Source: a bacterium (GTDB lineage: Bacteria > Auribacterota > UBA3054 > JAAYZF01). Taken from it: a stretch of DNA of 43,547 nt. Position 1 is the stretch's first letter. Each line of letters begins with the position of its first letter. Both the position numbers and the translations under genes were made by a program. Of the stretch, positions 29,828-38,937 are shown in pieces. Below the pieces are notes generated by a model that saw only the letters and a program-made list of their open reading frames with translations, had not been told where the DNA came from and did no database searches. The stretch is taken from assembly GCA_012514975.1 (NCBI GenBank), contig JAAYZF010000196.1:1-43547 (forward strand), written 5' to 3'.

Positions 29828-30832
29828 ATGGCACGACCGCTTCGCTTCCAGGATGCAGGACTGTGGTACCACGTCACCAACCGCGGCAACAACCGCGAGA
29901 ACGTGTTCGTGGATGACGAGGACTGTCAGCGCTTCCTTGACGTGCTGGGCGCGAGCGCTGCGCTGTTCGGCGTCGAGGTGCATGCCTACGTGATCATGAC
30001 CAACCATTACCACCTGTTCGTCCGCACGCCCGAGGCGAACCTCAGCAGGTTCATGCAGCATGTGCAGGTGTCGTTCATCGCATGGTACAACCGGCACCAT
30101 GATCGGTCGGGTCATGTCTTCCAGGGCAGATACAAGGCGCAGATCGTCGATCGAGACGGCTATGGCACGGCGGTCTCGCGCTACATCCATCTGAATCCGG
30201 TGAAAGTGAGCGGGGCGACCGGCAGGACGCTGCAGGAGCGCCGACGGCACCTGCGCGGGTACCGCTGGAGCAGCTACCGCGCGTATCTGGGCCTGAGTCC
30301 AAAGCCGGAGTGGCTGTCGCTGAGCGATATCCACGAGAAGTTCGGAGCGGAGAAGGACTGGCGGAGAGGCTATGCGGCCTACGTCGAGCAGGGGCTGCTG
30401 AAAGATGTCGAGGATCCGTTCGAGCATGTCCGCGGGCAGGCGGTGATGGGCAGCGAGCGCTTCATGGAGCGGCTGCAGCGGCTGATCCGCACGCACGGGG
30501 TAAAGGACCGGAATGCCACGGGGAGTGTGCGGCAGGTGAGCGGCATGGGGATCGAAGAAGTAGTGGGGGCGGTGGCGAAGGCGTACGGGGTGAAGGAGGA
30601 AGAGCTGCGGCGGGCGCGGTCGTCACAGCGGGAAGCGCGGCAGGTAGCGCTGTGGCTGTTGGCGCGGCACAGCCGCGGGCGGTTGAGCGGGCGGGAGATT
30701 GGAGAAGCCATGGGCGGGATCACGACGAGCGCGATCACGCACGCGAAGCGGCTGATGGAGGAGAAGCTGCGGAAGAGCACGGCGTTCCAGCGGCGCGTCG
30801 CCGCGCTCCAAAAGTCTATATTCAAGTCCTGA
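29828..30832 (+). CDS. REP-associated tyrosine transposase (Y1_Tnp family, HUH)
   Basis: 'MARPLRFQDAGLWYHVTNRGNNRENVFVDDEDCQRFLDVL', HUH-type 'YVIMTNHYHLFVRTPEANLSRFMQ', 'RSGHVFQGRYKAQIVDRDGYGTAVSRYIHLNPVK'. Confidence 0.93.
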   Translation: MARPLRFQDAGLWYHVTNRGNNRENVFVDDEDCQRFLDVLGASAALFGVEVHAYVIMTNHYHLFVRTPEANLSRFMQHVQVSFIAWYNRHHDRSGHVFQGRYKAQIVDRDGYGTAVSRYIHLNPVKVSGATGRTLQERRRHLRGYRWSSYRAYLGLSPKPEWLSLSDIHEKFGAEKDWRRGYAAYVEQGLLKDVEDPFEHVRGQAVMGSERFMERLQRLIRTHGVKDRNATGSVRQVSGMGIEEVVGAVAKAYGVKEEELRRARSSQREARQVALWLLARHSRGRLSGREIGEAMGGITTSAITHAKRLMEEKLRKSTAFQRRVAALQKSIFKS

Positions 30833-30835
30833 CCC
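30810..30835. repeat. Right terminal inverted repeat of RAYT unit
   Basis: aaaagtctatattcaagtcctgaccc, perfect reverse complement of 29776-29801. Confidence 0.9.
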
Positions 30836-30870
30836 CGGCATCGGATCCCGGCATCGCGACCCCAGCATCG
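30831..30870. repeat. Three 13-bp imperfect direct repeats GAYCCCRGCATCG
   Basis: 30831-30843 gaccccggcatcg; 30844-30856 gatcccggcatcg; 30858-30870 gaccccagcatcg. Confidence 0.7.
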
Positions 30871-31149
30871 GAGATGCGGCCCGGTTCGCGTTCAATGGGG
30901 CGCTGAAGATCAATCCAGAAAACGAAGCGGCGTTGAGTGCATGCGGCAATGCGCAACCATACGGTCTCGCTGAAGAGAGATGGCATGGAATCAGCCGCAA
31001 CGCTGCCCTCCTGCGCCCGCGACGTGACATGCACGATGCGGGCGCGGCTCCTTGTGCCCTTGCGGCCTTGAACGGCACGGCTGACGTCGGTACTCCGAGC
31101 GCGCGGAGGCGCGGCTGAAGGCGGTGCTCTGAACACACGCGGTACACTC

Positions 31150-31179
31150 TTGCCCCTGCAGCCGGTTTCATGGTATACT
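31150..31179 (+). promoter_or_regulatory. Putative promoter of GH-A/PEP-CTERM gene
   Basis: TTGCCC 31150-31155, 18-nt spacer, extended -10 TGG-TATACT (31174-31179). Confidence 0.5.
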
Positions 31180-31227
31180 ATTAGGACCGGCACACGCTGG
31201 ATACGGCTATCATACCAACGGAACCAC

Positions 31228-33975
31228 ATGAAGGCACTAGAGACACTTGGCGTCCTCCTGCTGATCATCTGCGCAATGGCGCTGCCCGCGGCGGGCGTTG
31301 ACGTGTATCCCGAGAGCGCGATCAACTACACGGCGGTCGAGGGCGGGTATCTGCACCTGTACGCCAACAATGCCTCGTGGGGGCCTTCGTGGGCGTACTT
31401 CAGCTTCGGCGGCTCCGCAATCGTGAGCAACGGCCACAGGTACTATGACTACACCGCCACCATCGGCGGCACCACGAACAAGATACGCATGCGCCACGAG
31501 TGCTGGCAGCCCGTATCGAACCAGGTGGCCATGTGGTTCGAGCTGACACCGCAGCAGGACGCGCTCGTGGTGATGATCGCGTGCGCGGTCAACGGGTACA
31601 AGCCGGTGTTTGCAGGCGGCACGGCCTACGGCATCTCGCCCGAGGGGCAGACGAACACCGCCGCACTGCCGCTCAGCGTCATCGGCACGCTCGGCGCGTC
31701 AGTCTCGCGCGTCATCCTTCGCGCGACGAACGGGATGGAGGAGATCATCGACATCGACCCGCCGCGCCGCATCACCATGGACAGCCAGGCGCGCATCGAG
31801 CTGGCATCGGGCGCGCTCACGGCGGGCGTGCCGCTTGCCACGACGCTTACGTTCACCTTTCCTGGCGCGGCCACGTTTTTCGCGAACGAGCAGGAGAGCT
31901 GGATCGAGTCCGATACCAACAACTGGTTCGCCTATCCCGTCGGGCCGGGCGGCGTGCCTGTCGACCTGAGTTTTCTCAACAAGGACGAGGGCGGGAATTT
32001 CATACCTGCCGGGGCGCATGGATTCGTGGCGGCGACGAACGGCAATTTCGTGTTCGAGGACGGGACGCCCGCGCGGTTCTGGGGCTTGAACTGCACCGCC
32101 GGCGCCGCGCTCAGCGGCACCAACCGCGCGGCACAGCTTGCCACCCGCCTTGCGCGCCTCGGCGTCAATGTCGTGCGCCTGCACCACCTGGACAGTTGGG
32201 CCTCGCCCATCATCGATTACAACCATCCTGACGGCACGACCCAGCATCTCTACGAGCCCTCGATGACCAATCTTGATGCCATGATCCACCAGATGAAACT
32301 CCGTGGCATCTACACCGTGCTCGACCCGTGGGTGCAGCGCTGCTTCAAGCCGGCCGACGGCGTGGCTGACTACGGCCATTACGGCGAGCGCAACAATTTC
32401 TATCTTCATCCGTGGGTTTACATGGATGCCCGCATGCAGGAGCTGATCGGCCTGACGTGGTCGCAGATATGGAACCACGTGAACGTGTACACGGGCGTCG
32501 CCTACAAGGACGAGCCGGCGATCATCATCACCGAGGTGATCAACGAGGGCCTGATGCAGCGCGGCGCGAACAGCGTTTCGCGCAACCCGTGGATCACGAC
32601 ATTCACCAACGGCTACGAAGTCTGGGCGCGCCTCAACGGCTGGAAGACGAACGTCGGCATGACCATCATCAGCCAGAACTACGGTGAAGCGAACCTGCGG
32701 TATTACAACTACGTCCATCACAATTTCTACGACGCCATGGTTGCCCGCTTCCGCGCCATCGGCCTGCGCATCCCGATCAACGCGAACAACTGGAGCGCGT
32801 GGCCATGGGAGGTCCTCGCACAGTCAGGCTACAGCTTCATGGACAGCCATCATTATTACGGCGGCGACCAGATCGGCCCCGGCTCCGGCCTCGGCGGCCT
32901 GTGGCTCTCGCATCCGCCGGGCATGCCCGAATCGCCCTTTGGCAAATTCGCCGTGCACGCCCTTCCCGGCGCGGCGCTCACCTCGAGCGAATGCGGCAAC
33001 AACCCGCCCAAGACGTACCGCTCGGCCTATTCGCTCGGCCTTGCCGCCGTCGCTTCGTTCCAGGACTGGGACGGGTTCACCGGCTATGCCTACAGCCAGG
33101 CGGGCAGCCCGGGCAGCACGCTCAGCGCGTATGAATGGGAGACCGACCCCGCATCCATTGCGTCGATTGCAGCGGGCGCGCTGGTCTACCGCCGCGGCGA
33201 CGTGCGTCCGGCCGGGCAGACCGTCGGTTTCACTCATTCGAACGCCGAGCTGTGGGACCTCCCGTGGCAGAACGGCGGCGAGAAAAACCTGCGCAACACG
33301 CGCGGCTTCAACACCATGATCGAGCAGCACAAGGTGCTTGTCTCGCTCTCCAACGCGTTCCCAAGCGGCGTGACGACCTTCACGAATTTCACGGTCGCCC
33401 AAGCATTCGCCTACTCGAACACAACGACCGAGGTGACAAGTGACACCGGCGAGCTGTGGCGCGACTGGGGCCGCGGCGTCGGCCTCATCAACACGCCGCG
33501 GACGCAGGCGGCATACGGCAATCTTGGCATAGCCAGCCAGGCGTTCTCGACGGCGGACTGTACGTTCAACATCAGCACTCCCTACGCCGTTGTCTCGCTG
33601 AGCAGCCTGGTCGACGCGCCCATCAGCAATTCATACCATTGGCTGCTTGTGGCGGTGGCACGCGCGGAAAACTACGGCCAGGCGGCCAACCATGCCATGA
33701 CGCGCATCACGCGCACAGGCGCCGCGCCCGTGATGAGCGAACCTGTCGTCGGAACGCTCAGCGCGCGGCTCGGCGCGGGCAGCGTCGTGATGTATCCCAT
33801 CCGCGTCAACGGCACGCGCGGCCCCGCCGTTCCCCTCGCGGTGACGGGCGGTGTCGCCACCATCGACCTGAAGGCGGAGCACCAGACCATCTTCTACGAG
33901 ATAACCGTCATACCTGAGCCTGGCATGATAGCGATGGGGCTGGGGCTCTGTCTGTTGGGCCATGCCAGGCGCTGA
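31228..33975 (+). CDS. Secreted GH-A-clan-like glycoside hydrolase with PEP-CTERM-like C-terminus
   Basis: Signal peptide; extra N-terminal domain (~230 aa); 'EDGTPARFWGLNC', 'VVRLHHLDSW', 'IITEVINEG' (putative acid/base), 'TSSECGNN' (putative nucleophile), C-terminal 'VIPEPGMIAMGLGLCLLGHARR'. Confidence 0.75.
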   Translation: MKALETLGVLLLIICAMALPAAGVDVYPESAINYTAVEGGYLHLYANNASWGPSWAYFSFGGSAIVSNGHRYYDYTATIGGTTNKIRMRHECWQPVSNQVAMWFELTPQQDALVVMIACAVNGYKPVFAGGTAYGISPEGQTNTAALPLSVIGTLGASVSRVILRATNGMEEIIDIDPPRRITMDSQARIELASGALTAGVPLATTLTFTFPGAATFFANEQESWIESDTNNWFAYPVGPGGVPVDLSFLNKDEGGNFIPAGAHGFVAATNGNFVFEDGTPARFWGLNCTAGAALSGTNRAAQLATRLARLGVNVVRLHHLDSWASPIIDYNHPDGTTQHLYEPSMTNLDAMIHQMKLRGIYTVLDPWVQRCFKPADGVADYGHYGERNNFYLHPWVYMDARMQELIGLTWSQIWNHVNVYTGVAYKDEPAIIITEVINEGLMQRGANSVSRNPWITTFTNGYEVWARLNGWKTNVGMTIISQNYGEANLRYYNYVHHNFYDAMVARFRAIGLRIPINANNWSAWPWEVLAQSGYSFMDSHHYYGGDQIGPGSGLGGLWLSHPPGMPESPFGKFAVHALPGAALTSSECGNNPPKTYRSAYSLGLAAVASFQDWDGFTGYAYSQAGSPGSTLSAYEWETDPASIASIAAGALVYRRGDVRPAGQTVGFTHSNAELWDLPWQNGGEKNLRNTRGFNTMIEQHKVLVSLSNAFPSGVTTFTNFTVAQAFAYSNTTTEVTSDTGELWRDWGRGVGLINTPRTQAAYGNLGIASQAFSTADCTFNISTPYAVVSLSSLVDAPISNSYHWLLVAVARAENYGQAANHAMTRITRTGAAPVMSEPVVGTLSARLGAGSVVMYPIRVNGTRGPAVPLAVTGGVATIDLKAEHQTIFYEITVIPEPGMIAMGLGLCLLGHARR

Positions 33976-33999
33976 TCACCCTCTGCAATCGGAACACAC

Positions 34000-36168
34000 A
34001 TGAAGTATCCGCGGACAATCGCCCTGCTATTGCCTGCTGCCGCGATGATGGCCCTGCCTTTGGCGGGCGACGTCGTTTCAGACACCAACAACTGGTTTGC
34101 CTATCCCGTGGGGCCGAGCGGCGTGCCGGTCGACCTGAGTTTCCTGAGCAAGGATGCAGCAGGGAATTTCGTTCCCGCGGGCGCCCATGGATTTCTCGTC
34201 GCGACGAACGGCAATTTCATGTTCGAGGACGGCACGCCCGCGCGGTTCTGGGGCTTGAACTGCACTGCCGGCGCAGCCCTCGGCGGCCCGACCCGCGCGG
34301 CCCAGCTCGCCGACCGGTTTGCGCGCATGGGCTTGAACGTTGTCCGTCTGCACCATCTGGACAGTTGGTATTCACCCATCATCGACTACAACCATTCCGA
34401 CGGCACGACCCAGCATCTCAGCGAGCAGTCAATGGCCCGGCTCGATGCGCTGATCTACCAGTTCAAACTGCGCGGTATCTACACCGTGCTCGACCCGTGG
34501 GTGCAGCGCTGCTTCAAGGCCGGCGACGGCGTGGCCGACTATGGCCATTACGGTGAGCGCGGCAACTTCTACCTGCATCCGTGGGTCTACATGGACCCGC
34601 GCATGCAGGAGCTCGTCGGCCAGACGTGGTCGCAGATATGGAATCGTGTGAACACCTACACGGGCGTCGCGTACAAGGACGAACCGGCGATCATCATCAC
34701 CGAGGTGATCAACGAGGGCATGATGCAGCGCGGCGCGAACCATGTGTCGCGCAACCCGTGGATCACGACGTTCACCAACGGCTACGAAGTCTGGGCGCGC
34801 CTCAAGGGCCAGAAGACCAACGTCGGCATGAGCATCATCAGCCAGAACTACGGCGAAGCCAACCTCCGCTACTACATTGATGTCTGTCACGCGTTCTATG
34901 GCGCCATGATCGCCCGGCTCCGCGCCATCGGCCTGCGTATCCCGATCAACGCGAACAACTGGAGCTCGTGGCCCTGGGAGATACTCTCGCAGGCCGGCTA
35001 CAGCTTCATGGACACCCACAACTATTACGGCGGCGACCAGATCGGCCCCGGCTCCGGCCTCGGTGGACTATGGCTTTCGCATCCGCCCGGGTTGTATGGC
35101 TCGCCGTTCGGCACATTCGCCGTCCATGCCCTTCCCGGCGCGGCGCTGACCTCGAGCGAATGGGGGAACAACCCGCCGAAAACGTATCGCGCGGCCTATC
35201 CGCTCGGTGTCGCCGCAATCGCGGCGTTCCAGGACTGGGATGGCTTCACCGGCTACGCGTACAGCCAGTCGGCAAGCCCCGCCAGCACGCTCAGCGCGTA
35301 TGAGTGGGAGGCAGATCCTGTCTCGGTTGCCTCGATGGCCGCGGGCGCGCTGGTCTACCGCCGCCGCGACGTGCGCACGGCGCAGCACACCGTCGGGTTC
35401 ACCTATCTGAACGCCGACCTGTGGACGCTTCCATGGCAGAACAACCGCGAGAGGGATTTGCGCAACACGCGCGGGTTCAACACCATGATCGAAACGCACA
35501 AGGTGCTTGTCTCCCTGACGAACACCATGCCCGCCGGCGTCGTGACCATCACGAACTTCACCGTTGGCCAGGCGTTCGCCTACCAGAACACGTCGACCGA
35601 AGTGCTGAGCGACACGGGCGAGCTGTGGCGCGACTGGGGCAGGGGGGTCGGCCTCATCAACACGCCGCGGACGCAGGCGGCATACGGCAACCTTGGCATT
35701 GCCAGCCAGGCGTTCTCGACGGCGGACTGTACGTTCAACATCAGCACGCCCTACGCGGTCGTCTCGCTCAGCAGCCTTGTTGACGCGCCGATCAGCAACT
35801 CGTACCACTGGCTGCTCACCGCGGCCGCCCGTGCGGAAAACTACGGCCAGGCGGCCAATGACACCACGACCAGCATCGCCCGCACCGGCAGCTCGCCCGT
35901 CATGTGCGAACCGGTGGTCGGCACGCTCAGCGCGCGGCTCGGCCCTGACAGCATCGTGATGCATCCCGTCCGCGTGAACGGCACGCGCGGCCCCGCCATC
36001 ACTCTCGCGGTGACGAACGGCATCGCGACCATTGATCTGAAGGCGGAGCACAGGACCGTTTTCTACGAGATCATGGTGATCCCCGAGCCCGCCATTGCCG
36101 GCGCCTGCGCCATGCTGCTCGCCGTGCGCGGCCTGGCACGCCGTGCGCGGCGGATGCATCGCCAATGA
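34000..36168 (+). CDS. Paralogue of 31228-33975 lacking its N-terminal domain; secreted GH-A-like, PEP-CTERM-like tail
   Basis: Collinear with residues from 'SDTNNWFAYPVGP' to the C-terminus; 'IITEVINEG', 'TSSEWGNN', C-terminal 'VIPEPAIAGACAMLLAVRGLARRARRMHRQ'. Confidence 0.75.
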   Translation: MKYPRTIALLLPAAAMMALPLAGDVVSDTNNWFAYPVGPSGVPVDLSFLSKDAAGNFVPAGAHGFLVATNGNFMFEDGTPARFWGLNCTAGAALGGPTRAAQLADRFARMGLNVVRLHHLDSWYSPIIDYNHSDGTTQHLSEQSMARLDALIYQFKLRGIYTVLDPWVQRCFKAGDGVADYGHYGERGNFYLHPWVYMDPRMQELVGQTWSQIWNRVNTYTGVAYKDEPAIIITEVINEGMMQRGANHVSRNPWITTFTNGYEVWARLKGQKTNVGMSIISQNYGEANLRYYIDVCHAFYGAMIARLRAIGLRIPINANNWSSWPWEILSQAGYSFMDTHNYYGGDQIGPGSGLGGLWLSHPPGLYGSPFGTFAVHALPGAALTSSEWGNNPPKTYRAAYPLGVAAIAAFQDWDGFTGYAYSQSASPASTLSAYEWEADPVSVASMAAGALVYRRRDVRTAQHTVGFTYLNADLWTLPWQNNRERDLRNTRGFNTMIETHKVLVSLTNTMPAGVVTITNFTVGQAFAYQNTSTEVLSDTGELWRDWGRGVGLINTPRTQAAYGNLGIASQAFSTADCTFNISTPYAVVSLSSLVDAPISNSYHWLLTAAARAENYGQAANDTTTSIARTGSSPVMCEPVVGTLSARLGPDSIVMHPVRVNGTRGPAITLAVTNGIATIDLKAEHRTVFYEIMVIPEPAIAGACAMLLAVRGLARRARRMHRQ

Positions 36169-36198
36169 GGACGTGAGCTCCCCGGCTGCGTTCACCCC

Positions 36199-38286
36199 AT
36201 GCCCAGTCACTTCATGACCATACGCACGAAACGTGGTGTTCTTGCCGCCGTTGCCGCGCTCTCCGCCGCCGCGTGTTTCGCGTTGCCTGTCGCCACGAGT
36301 CTCAGCGCCAAGAACGTCGCACGGCACGATGTGCTTGAGATCACGTTCGTCCACTCGAACGAGTATGAGAATCCGTTCATGGATGCGGCTGTCGATGTTG
36401 TCTTCACCTCTGCCGGCGGCAGGGAGATGCGGGTGGGAGGATTCTACCACGGCTCGGATGAAGCCCCGGTGGTCATGGCCGTCACCCAGGCGAACGGGCG
36501 GGCGGAGCTTGGCTATGCATACCGGCGGCATGACCTGTGGAAAGCCAGGCTGGCCGTGCCGGAGACGGGCGAGTGGTCGTATGTGTTCACATTCACGAAC
36601 ATGGCCGGGGGCCGCGCGACTGGCAGCGGCAGATTCGCCTGCACGGCCGGCGGCGCGGCGTGCCATGGCTTCCTGCGCATCAATCCATCGAACGCGTTCC
36701 GCTGGGTGCATGACGACGGCACGCCGTTCTACGGCGTCGGCCTGCAGGAATGCCTTGGGGACAACGGGCGCAGCGGCTCATTGCTCGCCGGCATGAACCT
36801 TGAAGGGCCATTCCGCGAGAACCGGCCGGCCTCATGGCCGCCACTGCCGGAAGGCCCGCTTTTCCTACAGGGCCCCGGCGGCGGGCTGGTGAACGGAGAC
36901 ATTTATTTCCGCCGCTACACGCAGTGCGGGTTCAACCTGTTCCGCTACTCACAGAACAACTGCTCGCCGAAGCTGTTCAACGAATACGACCGTTATCTCC
37001 CGCATGAATGCCGCATGGTTGACGAACTGCTTCAGCGTGTCCGCGCATACGGCTTGCGCGTGATGTACGGCCTGTTTGGCTACCAGAACGTGCATCAGGA
37101 CGCGCCTGAGGATGAACGGAAGATGGCCGGGGTAAAGCGGTTCGTCAAATACAGCGTCGACCGCTGGGGCGCCTATGCCGACATCTGGCAGTTGCTCAAC
37201 GAGCAGGTCGCCACGAGCGCCTGGTATGCCGTCATCGTGCCGTATCTGCGCAGCATAGACCCCTATCGTCATCCTGTCACCACGAGCTGGGAACGGCCCG
37301 AGCTCGACGGCATCGACGTCAACGCGCCTCATGCATACCAGACCGAGCATCCGCTCATCTCGGACAGCATGACCGCGCGCAACGCGGCGCGATGGAAGGC
37401 GTTCGGCAAACCCGTCATCGTCGGCGAGGAAGGCAATCGCGTCGTCATGACCAATGCCCCGCCCGGCTCCGGCGGCGTATGGGACCCGGCGTCCGCGCAG
37501 CGCATGCGCGTGCGCCTCTGGGCGGCCCTGTTCAACGAGATGTCGTTCATATTCTGGAACACGAGCTATGCCAAGGACGGCCACTACATGAACATCTGGC
37601 TCGGGCCGTACGAGCGCCAGCATGTTTCGGCGCTTCAGGCCTTCTCCCGCCGCCTTGATGCCGCGGTGAAGATGGCCACGCCCGTGCTCTCGGACACGAA
37701 CACCGCGCGCGCCTATGGCCTCGCGTCGGCGGAATGCGCGGCAGCCTATCTCTTCCATTCGTCCACGCACACCGCGCCGCTCGCCAATCTGGCGGTCACG
37801 ATCGACGTTCCGCGTGACGGCGCGGCGTACTGGTACAATCCCGCCGATGGCGCGATCGTCACTGCCATGACCGCCGCGGCGGGCATTCAGACGTTCACCG
37901 CGCCGTCCTTCGTGGTTGACCTTGCGCTTCTTGTCACCGCCGCGGGCGCGCCGGACAACGACAATGACGGCGCGGGCAACGATGTCGATCAGGATGATGA
38001 CAACGACGGCGTGCCTGACACTTTCGACGTCTTCCCCCTCGAACCCTCCGAGTCCAAAGACACCGATGGCGACATGATCGGCGACGCCACCGATGCCGAT
38101 GACGACGGCGATGGCATCCCTGACGACGCCAATGCCAACGGGATTCCTGATTTCAAGGAGATGGACATGGATGGCGACGGCGTCCCCAGGGCACACGCAC
38201 TCCCGTGGGACGCCTTCCCGGACGACCCCAACGAATGGCGCGATGCGGATGCCAACGGCATCGGCGACAACGCACAATGCCCCTGA
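36199..38286 (+). CDS. DUF5060-like N-terminal domain + GH-A-like glycoside hydrolase with Asp-rich TSP3-type tail
   Basis: 'DVLEITFVHSNEYENPFMDAAVDVVFT...VGGFYHG', 'WSYVFTFTNMAGG', 'RWVHDDGTPFYGVGLQECLGD', 'IWQLLNEQ' and 'PVIVGEEGN', tail 'DNDNDGAGNDVDQDDDNDGVPDTFDVFP...DTDGDMIGDATDADDDGDGIPDD'. Confidence 0.75.
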   Translation: MPSHFMTIRTKRGVLAAVAALSAAACFALPVATSLSAKNVARHDVLEITFVHSNEYENPFMDAAVDVVFTSAGGREMRVGGFYHGSDEAPVVMAVTQANGRAELGYAYRRHDLWKARLAVPETGEWSYVFTFTNMAGGRATGSGRFACTAGGAACHGFLRINPSNAFRWVHDDGTPFYGVGLQECLGDNGRSGSLLAGMNLEGPFRENRPASWPPLPEGPLFLQGPGGGLVNGDIYFRRYTQCGFNLFRYSQNNCSPKLFNEYDRYLPHECRMVDELLQRVRAYGLRVMYGLFGYQNVHQDAPEDERKMAGVKRFVKYSVDRWGAYADIWQLLNEQVATSAWYAVIVPYLRSIDPYRHPVTTSWERPELDGIDVNAPHAYQTEHPLISDSMTARNAARWKAFGKPVIVGEEGNRVVMTNAPPGSGGVWDPASAQRMRVRLWAALFNEMSFIFWNTSYAKDGHYMNIWLGPYERQHVSALQAFSRRLDAAVKMATPVLSDTNTARAYGLASAECAAAYLFHSSTHTAPLANLAVTIDVPRDGAAYWYNPADGAIVTAMTAAAGIQTFTAPSFVVDLALLVTAAGAPDNDNDGAGNDVDQDDDNDGVPDTFDVFPLEPSESKDTDGDMIGDATDADDDGDGIPDDANANGIPDFKEMDMDGDGVPRAHALPWDAFPDDPNEWRDADANGIGDNAQCP

Positions 38287-38504
38287 CAGTCAGGCACGGT
38301 GGCTGACCCAGTTCCGGCGGCAGAACTGGACGCGCCGCATAGGCACAGGGCGCGGAAGGGATTCGCGATGCTTGACGGCCGTCGATCCCGCTGGACTGCG
38401 CGGAATCACCGTCTACATTGGCGTGCGGCGGTTGTGCGTGGAAGATCCCGGCGTTGCGCGCACGAAACGCGCAGGCGGTTCAACACCCGCGCACCCGGCA
38501 ATCA

Positions 38505-38540
38505 TGAATCCGTTGCGCCGCCGTGTGCGCAACGGATTCA
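38505..38540. repeat. 14-bp perfect inverted repeat (8-nt loop) directly upstream of a promoter
   Basis: TGAATCCGTTGCGC-CGCCGTGT-GCGCAACGGATTCA. Confidence 0.85.
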
Positions 38541-38541
38541 G

Positions 38542-38570
38542 TTTACACCGCGGCCGCAATACGCTATAAT
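38542..38570 (+). promoter_or_regulatory. Sigma70-type promoter pointing antisense into panD toward the lolC-like gene
   Basis: TTTACA 38542-38547, 17-nt spacer, TATAAT 38565-38570. Confidence 0.65.
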
Positions 38571-38572
38571 CT

Positions 38573-38926
38573 TCAGGCAGGCCGCGGCTGGTTGCGGTCG
38601 TCGACAAAGACGATGCGCGGGGTGTGCGTGGCGATCTCGTGCTCGGCGAGGGATGCGAAGGCGATGATGATGACCATATCGCCCACTTCGGCGAGATGGG
38701 CTGCGGCGCCGAGGATGTTGACATTGCCGCTGCCACGCGGCTCGGGCACGACGTACGTTTCGAACCGTTCGCCGTTCGCGATATTGGCGACAAGCACTTT
38801 CTCGTACGTCACAATGCCCGCGGCATCCATCAGGTTCTCGTCAATGCCGATGGACCCGACGTAATCTACGGAACACGCGGTGACGCGCACGCGGTGGAGT
38901 TTGGACTTCAGCAGTGTTCTGTTCAT
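38573..38926 (-). CDS. panD: Aspartate 1-decarboxylase (pyruvoyl)
   Basis: 'LKSKLHRVRVTACSVDYVGSIGIDENLMDAAGI' with Gly-Ser self-cleavage site, 'YEKVLVANIANGERFETYVV', 'NGAAAHLAEVGDMVIIIAF'-type core. Confidence 0.94.
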   Translation of the reverse strand: MNRTLLKSKLHRVRVTACSVDYVGSIGIDENLMDAAGIVTYEKVLVANIANGERFETYVVPEPRGSGNVNILGAAAHLAEVGDMVIIIAFASLAEHEIATHTPRIVFVDDRNQPRPA

Positions 38927-38937
38927 ACAGCGTTAGC

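Larger units (their letters stand above)
29776..30835 (+). mobile_element. RAYT transposon-like unit bounded by 26-bp perfect inverted repeats
   Basis: GGGTCAGGACTTGAATATAGACTTTT at 29776-29801 and its exact reverse complement at 30810-30835 enclosing the transposase. Confidence 0.75.

Noticed and set aside
30873-30960. TPR-like peptide DAARFAFNGALKINPENEAALSACG right of the RAYT unit
   Set aside because: One motif-length match in a non-ORF frame without ATG or continuation; could be a relic but too short to support.
38309-38335. CCAGTTC-CGGCGGCA-GAACTGG hairpin after the DUF5060 gene
   Set aside because: Plausible weak terminator but only 7 bp and no T-tract; not listed as a feature.
38287-38500. 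Small ORFs 38093-38569 and 38299-38667 between the hydrolase and panD
   Set aside because: No SD, no domain, Arg-rich out-of-frame translation overlapping real genes.
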